Shown here one piece after another: positions 33,255 through 40,374 of a stretch of DNA of 64,000 nt (within the stretch, counting starts at the first letter, position 1; every line of letters begins with the position of its first letter). Below the pieces are notes generated by a model. The model did no database searches and was not told where the DNA came from. It saw only the letters and a program-made list of their open reading frames with translations. Source of the DNA: Lentzea tibetensis (GTDB lineage Bacteria > Actinomycetota > Actinomycetes > Mycobacteriales > Pseudonocardiaceae); assembly GCF_007845675.1 (NCBI RefSeq), contig NZ_VOBR01000025.1, positions 77,939 to 141,938 of the forward strand, written 5' to 3'. The position numbers were made by a program, and so were the translations under genes.

Positions 33255-34146
33255 CTCTGCCTCCATTTCGGTGTGGCCAGAACCGTTCCACGCCGGCGAC
33301 GGGACGGTCTTCATCCGCGGCGGGCGAAGGCGCACAGCGCGGATCAGCAGTTCCGCCACGAACGAAGGCGCGCTGCTCGGGAACCGGCGGCAACCCAACG
33401 TGCCCCGCCGCGCGGGTCAGCAGTTCCTGCACGGTGCGCAGCACGTCGGCCACCCGGTCCCGGTGCTCGCACAGGATTTCCACTCGACGTGTCGCGTCGC
33501 CGATCATCCGCGCGACCCGGTCCCGCGCGGCCGACTCCTGTTCCGCCAACCGGCGGGTGGCCTCGGCCCTGCGGGTGGTCATGGCGAGCTCGAAGTCCGC
33601 GAGCACGCGTTGCCGTTGCCGCGCCGCCTCTTCGTCCAGCTCGCGGCGCCTGGTCTCCGCCTGGCCGACCAGCTCGGCGACCCGCTCGTGCGCCTCGCGC
33701 ATCAGCTCCTCGTGCTCGGCGCGCATCTCGCGGTGCCTGGCCTCGACCTCGCCGACGAGCCAGGAGTGCCTGCGTCGCAGGCCCGCCTCCGCCACGCGGG
33801 CCGCGTGCCAGCTCTGCTCCCCCAGCGCCCGCGCCCGCACGACGACCTCCTCGGCCTCGGCGTGCGCGAGATCCACCATGTGCCGCAAACGTTCGCCTGC
33901 ACCGTCGACCGTGATCGGTGTGCGGCACACGCGGTCGATCCGCGCGCGCAACCGGCGGTTCTCCGTGCGCGCGCCTTCCAGCTGGGCCACCAGGCTGGCC
34001 GCCTCCGACCGCGCGGCGTCCCTGTCCACGGCCAGGATCCGCAGCTCCTCTTCCACGTGCCGCACGTAGTGCCGCACCTGGTCGCGCCGGAATCCGGTCC
34101 ACGCGAGGTCGAACCCGGTCCGCAGCGGCACCAGCTCGGCGGTCAC
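33196..34146 (-). CDS. DivIVA-like coiled-coil protein (316 aa)
   Basis: N-terminal segment FDLAWTGFRRDQVRHYVRHV resembles the DivIVA membrane-binding motif (FxxxxGYRxxQVxxFL). Residues about 40-260 are nearly continuous heptad-rich coiled coil (LVAQLEGARTENRRLRARID, AEARHREMRAEHEELMREAH, and so on), and the C-terminus is a charged, Gly/Pro-rich tail. Related actinobacterial proteins organise polar growth or cell-wall assembly. GTG 34146 overlaps the upstream stop as GTGA. Operon: Rv2629-like protein, this protein, then a membrane protein. Role as scaffold is inference. Confidence 0.8.
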   Translation of the reverse strand: MTAELVPLRTGFDLAWTGFRRDQVRHYVRHVEEELRILAVDRDAARSEAASLVAQLEGARTENRRLRARIDRVCRTPITVDGAGERLRHMVDLAHAEAEEVVVRARALGEQSWHAARVAEAGLRRRHSWLVGEVEARHREMRAEHEELMREAHERVAELVGQAETRRRELDEEAARQRQRVLADFELAMTTRRAEATRRLAEQESAARDRVARMIGDATRRVEILCEHRDRVADVLRTVQELLTRAAGHVGLPPVPEQRAFVRGGTADPRCAPSPAADEDRPVAGVERFWPHRNGGRDGRGGTSPQEPVGQPGSRS

Positions 34147-35201
34147 GGCCGCACCACCGCCAGGTCCGACCGGCACACCCCGCCGATCCCGCCGTCCGGC
34201 GCACCGGGCGCACCCGGCGAGACCACCCGGACGCGACCGCCGCTCAGCAGCGCCGCGCGCACCGCGACGTCAGCCAGCAGACCGGAATGCCGTGCGGACC
34301 AGGCGAACGGCGGCACCCGGTCGCCGGGGATGACGTCGGTCGGCTGAGGGCCGAACCACGCGGTGGCGCTGACGTCCTCCGGATGCTCCACCAGCAGCTG
34401 CTCCACCCGTCCCCGTGAGAGCGCGGCCAAAGTCTCGTGGGCGCCTTCGACGCCGAGCCCTCGTTCCCGGCAGCGCTCGGTGAAGTCGGACAGCACCTCG
34501 GCCGTCCACAGCTGCGCGCTGGACGAGGCGAGCGAGACGATCGGCACCTCGGTCGTCCGGGTGCCGCGCAGCCGCCGGATGGTCACCTTCGCGCGCGTCG
34601 CGGGTGTCAGTCCTTCGCGCAGCACCCGCGCCGTGTCCGGCTCGCCCGCGATCACCAGCAGGCGCGCGCCGATCTGCGCGAGCGCCGCCTCGCAGGCCTT
34701 CGCGACGGTCCTGGTGTTGCGCTCCCACGACTCCTCCCCGAAGCGCAGCTGCGCGCGGCTGATCGTGTTGTTCCCGCCGGGCGCCATGTGGACGTCCGCA
34801 CCGGACCGCTCGGCCACCACGACGACGCACGGCGGACGGTCCTGGAACCACGCCAGCAGCGGCAGCACGTGCGCGGGCGCGGTGAACCAGGCCAGGTCCA
34901 GGTGGCCCAGTCCCGGCGTGCGGAACACCCGCGGGGACAGGCCTGGACCTGCGAACACGACGAGCTCGGCGGTGCGTCCGGCCTGGGTGATCGCCGGTGC
35001 CGCGAGCAGCGCGAGGTCGACCTCCCTGATCGTGGCCGGATCCGCGCCGTCGCACCGCAGCTGGTCGACGAGACGACGCCAGCGGGCAGGCCAGGCGCTC
35101 GCCGGACCTGATCCTATGTAGACGGACGCGACCGGGTGCGGCGGACGCAGGACCTCCACGAGGTCGCGCAGACCGACCAGCGGTGTTGTGCGCACGGGCA
35201 T
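34143..35201 (-). CDS. Rv2629-like / Vms1-Ankzf1 family protein, archaeo-eukaryotic release-factor fold (352 aa)
   Basis: Matches the bacterial archaeo-eukaryotic RF1-like (baeRF) proteins related to M. tuberculosis Rv2629 and to the ribosome hibernation factor Balon. N-terminus LRDLVEVLRPPHPVASVYIG; middle domain with PCVVVVAERSGADVHMA; C-terminal domain with SRGRVEQLLVEHP and SARHSGLLADVAVRAALLSG. I see no GGQ-like catalytic loop. Likely a ribosome-binding stress factor. ATG 35201 has AAGGGAG upstream and fits better than the TTG at 35219. First gene of a three-gene operon, linked to the next by GTGA overlap. Confidence 0.78.
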   Translation of the reverse strand: MPVRTTPLVGLRDLVEVLRPPHPVASVYIGSGPASAWPARWRRLVDQLRCDGADPATIREVDLALLAAPAITQAGRTAELVVFAGPGLSPRVFRTPGLGHLDLAWFTAPAHVLPLLAWFQDRPPCVVVVAERSGADVHMAPGGNNTISRAQLRFGEESWERNTRTVAKACEAALAQIGARLLVIAGEPDTARVLREGLTPATRAKVTIRRLRGTRTTEVPIVSLASSSAQLWTAEVLSDFTERCRERGLGVEGAHETLAALSRGRVEQLLVEHPEDVSATAWFGPQPTDVIPGDRVPPFAWSARHSGLLADVAVRAALLSGGRVRVVSPGAPGAPDGGIGGVCRSDLAVVRP

Positions 35202-35377
35202 GGGACTCCCTTCACTCAACGGGGCTCCAGCAGACTGCCGACCGGATCACGTGCGCGACGTCACCCAGCTCAGGTGAACTCGCTGCCACGGCTGGACGTC
35301 ACTCGCCCGACGCGGAGGAAGTGGCGGCGCGCCTCCACCCGAGACGATCGACGGGGCCAGCAGAGGAGGCAGACCAC

Positions 35378-35701
35378 ATGAGCCGGCAACCCGATCGGCG
35401 GAGATCACGACGAGTCGTACTCGTCTGCCTCACCCTGATGCTCATCGCGTCCACCGCGGACGACGATCCGTGTGAAGCGGACACCGGAGTGCTCGCCGCG
35501 GCCGTACTCGCGCCGCTGGGTGTGCCGCGGTTGCTGGCGCCGTTCGTCCGCGCACTCCTGTTCCTGTCCAAGCCATTCGACGCGACAGAGCCACACTGCG
35601 CGGTTCGGCCCTCGGGCGTTGCGCCCACCGATGGCCCGCGTGCCAACGGATCGCCCACTCCTGGTTCGTCCCGCGAGTCACTGCTATCGGAGCACATCTG
35701 A
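35378..35701 (+). CDS. Small hypothetical protein with an N-terminal hydrophobic segment (107 aa)
   Basis: Not recognised. Basic N-terminus (MSRQPDRRRSRR) followed by VVLVCLTLMLIASTA, which may be a signal sequence or membrane anchor, then DDDPCEADTG and a second hydrophobic stretch (AAAVLAPLGVPRLLAPFVRALLF). The last third is Pro/Ser-rich. ATG 35378 has an excellent site, AGAGGAGG, ending eight bases upstream. 42 bp ahead of the MalT-like regulator, same strand, so probably co-transcribed. Confidence 0.6.
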   Translation: MSRQPDRRRSRRVVLVCLTLMLIASTADDDPCEADTGVLAAAVLAPLGVPRLLAPFVRALLFLSKPFDATEPHCAVRPSGVAPTDGPRANGSPTPGSSRESLLSEHI

Positions 35702-35743
35702 CGCCCACGCAGAATCGTGATCCGAAAACAGGAGATGCCTCAC

Positions 35744-38377
35744 ATGCCCGACAGCCAGGAGCCAGCTGACGGCGAGTCGCCCGTCGTGCCGTCGAAGCTG
35801 CGCGTCCCCGTCTCGGCCGTGCCACTCGTGCCACGCGATCGACTGCTATCCACATTGGACAACATGGTCGGCGCGTCACCACCAGCGGTGACATTGGTCA
35901 GCGGACCAGCGGGAACAGGAAAGACGACGGTGCTCGCGGAATGGGCGAGACGATGCGCAAGGGGCCAGAACGCGCCGAGGATCGCCTGGATCACCCTGGA
36001 CGCGCACGACAACACACCCGCGTACCTGTGGACGGCCATTCGGGACGCGTTGCTGCTCAGCGGTGGGTGGACCGACCCCGCTCGCCTGGAATCGGTGACG
36101 TTGCAGGCACCCGCGTTCGCGGTGGACGTCGTCGCCGCGTTCGACCACGCGACCGCGCCGGTGTGCCTCGTGCTCGACAACGTCCACGAGCTGCGCGCCG
36201 CGGAAGTCTTGCGAACATTGGACATCCTCGTCCGCCACTTGCCGGAGCGGTTGCGCTTGGTGCTGGCAGGCCGGTTCACCCCTGGGCTGCACCTGTCCCG
36301 CCTCCGGCTGGAGGGAAGGCTGCGCGAGATCGGCACGACCGAGCTGGCGTTCACCCGCACCGAGGCCGAAGCCCTGTTCGCACAGCAGCGAATTCAGCTC
36401 ACCCCGGACGGAATCGGTGTGCTGCTGCGGCAGACCGGGGGGTGGATCGGCGGGCTGCGGTTCGCCGCGATGGCCATGGCGGGCACGACGACGTCGCCCG
36501 CCGAGCTGCCGTTGTTCACCGGTCACGACGAGATCGCGTCCGCCTACCTCAACGAGGAGGTGCTGGCGCAGCACCCCGACGACGTCCGCCGGTTCCTGGT
36601 GTCCACCAGCATCTGCGACGTGCTCAGCGCGGATCTCGCCGCCGCGGTGTCCGAGCACCCCAACGCGGGTGAGGTGCTGGACCTGTTGGAGCGCACGAAC
36701 TCGTTCGTGACCCGGCTCGACGAGTGGTACCGCTTCCACCCGATCCTGCGCGGCCACCTGCGGGCCGAGCTGGGCCGCACGTGGCCGAAACGGCAGCGCG
36801 GACTGCACCGCACGGCCGCGCGCTGGTACTCCGAGCGCGGCATGCCCGTCGCCGCGCTCGAGCACGCGATCCACGCCGAACAGGGTGAGCTGACGGCCGA
36901 GCTCGTCGAGGGAGCTGGGCTGCGGGAGATCCTGAGCAGCGGCGGCGAACGACTGCACGAACTGCTCACCACCGTGCCGCACCACCTGCTCGCCCGGCCG
37001 GTCATCGGGCTCGTCGCCGCGCTGGCCGCGCTCGACGCCGGTGACCCGGCCACCGCCGACCAGTTGCTCGACCAGGTGAACCGGTCGGCGCACCCGTTGA
37101 GATCGGACGAGCTCCGCGCGCTGCACGCCACGGTCCTCGTGCACCGCGCGCGGTTCGACGGCGACCTCGGCGAGTCGTTGCGCAACCTGAGCCGAACGAC
37201 CGCGGGCCGCACCGGCGCGGCGGACCTGGACGGCGCGGCGTTGATGAACCGGGGCATCGCGGCGCTGTGGCGCGGTGACCACCGCACGGCGGAGGCGGAT
37301 CTGTCGCGCGCGTCCGACCTGGCGCGGCACGAGGGTTTCGACCACGCGGTGCTGGACTGCCAGGTGCACCTCGCCGCGCTGGAAACCGGGTGCGGTGATC
37401 ACCGCGCCATGCACCACCGCGCCACCGCGGCGCTCGAGTTCGCCGCGGAACGCGGCTGGGAGTCGAAGCCGGAGTGCTCGCTCGCGTACGCGTTGCTCGG
37501 TGTCCACGCGTACCAGCGCATGGAGGACGACCAGGCGCGCGCACTGGCGTCACGGGCGGTCGAGGTGCTGACCAGGCGGACGGATCCCACGACCGAACTG
37601 GCCGCGTCCTGTTTGGACGCCATCGTGACGTTCGGCGAGACCGACGAGCCGCACGCCGTCGTCGGGGCGATGTGGAAACGTTTGCGGGAGCTGGACCGGC
37701 GGCAGGTCGCGCCGCCGTTGGTGGCGTTCGTGACGCCAACCGCGCAACGGATGGCGTTGCACGTCGGCGAGCAGCAGTGGGCGGCGGAGATGGCCGAGCA
37801 CGTGGACAAGGTGCTCGGCACGTGCGCGGAACCGGCGCTCCTGCGGGCGGTCGTGCACATGCACCACGCCCGCGCGGGTCAGGCGCGCAAGCTCGTCGCG
37901 CCGATCCTGACCGGCGAGCTGCGCGCGGTGGTGGCCAACACCGTCGTCGACGCGTGGCTGGTGGAGGCGACGCTGGTCGACCGGGCGGGCAGCGCGCAGC
38001 AGGCGCACCACGCCATCTGCCAGGCGCTGGCCGCGGCGGAGCCGATCGACGCCATCCGCCCGTTCCTCAACGCGGGCAAGCCGATCCGCGATCTGCTGGC
38101 CCGCGGCGCGGGCCGGTTCGGCAGGCTCGACCCGTTCGCGACGGCCACGATGACCGCCCTGCCCGCCACGTCCACGACGTCGACCGACGTGCTGACGACC
38201 CGCGAGCGGGACCTGCTGGTGGAGCTGCCGTCCATGCGGACGACTGAGGAGATCGCCGACTCGCTCTTCGTGTCCGTCAACACCGTCAAGACCCACCTGC
38301 GCGGCATCTACCGCAAGCTCGGCGTCAACCAGCGGCGTGACGCCGTGATCGTGGCGCGCCAGCGCGGACTCATCTGA
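35744..38377 (+). CDS. MalT-like LuxR-family regulator with STAND ATPase and TPR-like middle (877 aa)
   Basis: N-terminal VPSKLRVPVSAVPLVPRDRL is the MalT/AlkS-type entry. Walker A is SGPAGTGKTTVLAEWA (about residues 55-70) and Walker B CLVLDNVHEL. Residues about 350-790 form helical repeats, and the C-terminal LuxR helix-turn-helix reads LTTRERDLLVELPSMRTTEE then VNTVKTHLRGIYRKLG. Typical role: ATP- and inducer-dependent activator. Start ATG 35744 with AGGAG nine bases upstream; ATG 35735 overlaps that site. A degenerate ANTAR protein follows 13 bp downstream in the same operon. Confidence 0.9.
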   Translation: MPDSQEPADGESPVVPSKLRVPVSAVPLVPRDRLLSTLDNMVGASPPAVTLVSGPAGTGKTTVLAEWARRCARGQNAPRIAWITLDAHDNTPAYLWTAIRDALLLSGGWTDPARLESVTLQAPAFAVDVVAAFDHATAPVCLVLDNVHELRAAEVLRTLDILVRHLPERLRLVLAGRFTPGLHLSRLRLEGRLREIGTTELAFTRTEAEALFAQQRIQLTPDGIGVLLRQTGGWIGGLRFAAMAMAGTTTSPAELPLFTGHDEIASAYLNEEVLAQHPDDVRRFLVSTSICDVLSADLAAAVSEHPNAGEVLDLLERTNSFVTRLDEWYRFHPILRGHLRAELGRTWPKRQRGLHRTAARWYSERGMPVAALEHAIHAEQGELTAELVEGAGLREILSSGGERLHELLTTVPHHLLARPVIGLVAALAALDAGDPATADQLLDQVNRSAHPLRSDELRALHATVLVHRARFDGDLGESLRNLSRTTAGRTGAADLDGAALMNRGIAALWRGDHRTAEADLSRASDLARHEGFDHAVLDCQVHLAALETGCGDHRAMHHRATAALEFAAERGWESKPECSLAYALLGVHAYQRMEDDQARALASRAVEVLTRRTDPTTELAASCLDAIVTFGETDEPHAVVGAMWKRLRELDRRQVAPPLVAFVTPTAQRMALHVGEQQWAAEMAEHVDKVLGTCAEPALLRAVVHMHHARAGQARKLVAPILTGELRAVVANTVVDAWLVEATLVDRAGSAQQAHHAICQALAAAEPIDAIRPFLNAGKPIRDLLARGAGRFGRLDPFATATMTALPATSTTSTDVLTTRERDLLVELPSMRTTEEIADSLFVSVNTVKTHLRGIYRKLGVNQRRDAVIVARQRGLI

Positions 38378-38390
38378 TCAGGGAGAACCC

Positions 38391-39164
38391 ATGACAGCAC
38401 AGCACTTCTCACTGGACGAGTTCCTCGGCATGGTCGTGCGCGGCGTGGCGCGCGACCTGCCGGGCCTGCTCGGCACGGACATCGCCGCCCTGCGCCCGCG
38501 CCAGCCGCACCACAGCCCGGTGGTGCTCGCGGCGCACGGCGTCTCGCTGACGTTGCACGAGATCCAGCTGCGCGCGGTGCGCGGCCCGATCCGGGTGGCC
38601 GCGACAGCGGACGGCCCGGTGGTGAGCGAGGACCTGTGGCACGACGAGCGATGGCCGGAACTGCGGCTCAAACAGGCCTGCACCCAGTTCCCCGACCAGT
38701 CACGGGTACTGCACGAGACGCGCGGCGTGGTCTCGCTCCCTGGGTTGCACGACAACGGAAGCGTCGTCGTGCTGTCCGCCTACCTCGCCGAGGCACCGGG
38801 GACGGGCGCGGTTTCCATCCTGTCGCGCTACGAGCGGCTGGTGGCCTCCGCCATCGTCACCACGTCCGCGTTCACCGGACCGCCGCGCCGGACCGGGCGG
38901 GCGCTCGCGATCCTCCAGTCACGCGACGACGTGCAGCAGGCGACCGGGATCGTCATGAGCCTGTGCCGGACCGACCCCGTCACCGCCGGACGGTTGTTGC
39001 ACGACATCGGGCTGCGGGCTGATGTGCGGCCGGACGCGCTGGCTGCCGAGCTGGTGCGGATGGCCGGCGATCCCGGTGAGAAACCGGGGGCCGCACCCGC
39101 TCCCGACCCCAGGGCCCGGCGGATCGCGGTCGAGCTGTGGTCGGCGCTCAGCAGGAACGGCTGA
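38391..39164 (+). CDS. Degenerate GAF-ANTAR-like protein (257 aa)
   Basis: The N-terminal 150 residues look like a GAF sensor (LLGTDIAALRPRQPHHSPVV, WPELRLKQACTQFPDQS). The C-terminal part RDDVQQATGIVMSLCRTDPV followed by GRLLHDIGLRADVRPDALAA matches the ANTAR three-helix layout, but the aromatic residues of the third helix that contact RNA are not obvious. It could be a non-RNA-binding relative. ATG 38391 with GGGAGAA upstream; 13 bp after the MalT-like gene and so likely to work with it. Ends three bases before the convergent glycosyltransferase stop. Confidence 0.68.
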   Translation: MTAQHFSLDEFLGMVVRGVARDLPGLLGTDIAALRPRQPHHSPVVLAAHGVSLTLHEIQLRAVRGPIRVAATADGPVVSEDLWHDERWPELRLKQACTQFPDQSRVLHETRGVVSLPGLHDNGSVVVLSAYLAEAPGTGAVSILSRYERLVASAIVTTSAFTGPPRRTGRALAILQSRDDVQQATGIVMSLCRTDPVTAGRLLHDIGLRADVRPDALAAELVRMAGDPGEKPGAAPAPDPRARRIAVELWSALSRNG

Positions 39165-39167
39165 GGT

Positions 39168-40124
39168 CTAGGCGAAGTCGGGCAGGCGGCGGGCGACCTC
39201 GTCCGGCGCGGGCATCCGGGCGATCTCGTCCGCGATCGCACGGGCCGCGTCGCGATGTCCGTTGTGCGCCAGCAACTTCCGGGCCTGCTCGGTGATGGCG
39301 TCCGCGCTCGGGTCGTCGAGCCGCAGGCCGGCACCGGCGGCGCACACGGCGTCCGCGTTGGCGAACTGGTCGGCGCCCTGCGGCAGCACCAGCTGCGGGG
39401 CGCCGACGGCCAGCGCGCCGAGCGTGGTGCCGCTGCCGCCGTGGTGCACGACCAGGTCCGCGTGCGGCAGCAGTTCCGCCTGCGGCACCCACTCGTGCAC
39501 GGTGACGTTCGCCGGCACGTCGCCGAGCTCGGCGAGCGGCACCCGTCCGGCGGCGACCACCACGCGTCCCACACCCGCCAGGCCCCGGATGGCCGTGGCG
39601 AGCAGTTCCGGCGTGCCGAACGCGGTGCCGAGCGTCAGGTAGACGAGCGGAGCGCCCAGTGCGGGCAGCTCACCGGGCGGGGAGAACGGCACCGGCCGGA
39701 GTCCGATGCGGACTGCCGGGAGAAAGTTCTCGTCCTGCAACGAAGACGGGCAGATGTCGATGTGCGGCACGTCCAGCGCGGGCAGCTCGAGCCCGATGCC
39801 GGCGGGGATCATGCGTCCGAACCCGTGCCACACACCGGGAATCCCGGCCCGCCGCGCCGCGACGGCCGCGCCCGGCAGACCCCACTCGTGCACGACGAGG
39901 TCGGGCCGCAGCCGCGCCAGCTCGGGTTCGAGGTCCTCGGCGTAGATCTCGTAGAACGAGTCGGCGGGCCGGAACGGCCGCAGCCCGTTCGCGGCGAGCG
40001 GGGCGTGCACGTTCTCGCCCGCGGCGAAGTGCACCTCGTGCCCGGCCTCGCGCGCGGCGACCGCGAGCGGGATCAGCGGGTAGGTGTGGCCGACCGACGC
40101 CAGGCTGGCGAACAACACGCGCAT
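39168..40124 (-). CDS. GT1-family glycosyltransferase, MGT-like, compact form (318 aa)
   Basis: N-terminal MRVLFASLASVGHTYPLIPL is the acceptor-domain start with the conserved His of GT1 enzymes. The C-terminal donor site is HHGGSGTTLGALAVGAPQLV then LPQGADQFANADAV (about 227-262), the actinobacterial equivalent of the plant PSPG box. At 318 residues it is shorter than the usual 390, the acceptor domain being trimmed. No signal peptide. A sugar transfer onto a small molecule or drug is likely. A tiny membrane protein gene sits ten bp upstream. Confidence 0.88.
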   Translation of the reverse strand: MRVLFASLASVGHTYPLIPLAVAAREAGHEVHFAAGENVHAPLAANGLRPFRPADSFYEIYAEDLEPELARLRPDLVVHEWGLPGAAVAARRAGIPGVWHGFGRMIPAGIGLELPALDVPHIDICPSSLQDENFLPAVRIGLRPVPFSPPGELPALGAPLVYLTLGTAFGTPELLATAIRGLAGVGRVVVAAGRVPLAELGDVPANVTVHEWVPQAELLPHADLVVHHGGSGTTLGALAVGAPQLVLPQGADQFANADAVCAAGAGLRLDDPSADAITEQARKLLAHNGHRDAARAIADEIARMPAPDEVARRLPDFA

Positions 40125-40134
40125 GCCGACGAAC

Positions 40135-40323
40135 CTACGCGCGGCGGGTCCGCGCCCCGCTGGGCGGGACAGCGCGTTCGGGCTGCTGGCCGCGGCGGGC
40201 CACGTTCGTCACGAAGCAGGCGAACAGCGCGAGCACCAACGCGATCTTCACAGGCCCCTCGTCCGGTTCCTCAACGCCCGGCGCGCGGATCTCGTTGCGC
40301 GGTCGCACACCGCCGTTGGGCAT
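40135..40323 (-). CDS. Possible small single-pass membrane protein (62 aa)
   Basis: Frame MPNGGVRPRNEIRAPGVEEP followed by one hydrophobic helix (VKIALVLALFACFVTNVA) and a basic Arg-rich C-terminus. It is located between the STAND gene (divergent) and the glycosyltransferase (ten bp downstream), and no other frame covers the segment. The ribosome site is poor (GGGTGCGGG upstream of ATG 40323). It could be a real small protein or just an open frame; composition of the helix favours the former. Confidence 0.4.
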   Translation of the reverse strand: MPNGGVRPRNEIRAPGVEEPDEGPVKIALVLALFACFVTNVARRGQQPERAVPPSGARTRRA

Positions 40324-40374
40324 GATGGGACCCGCACCCACCTGGGGAGGTGTGGTTGTCGGGGGAGGTGTCAC

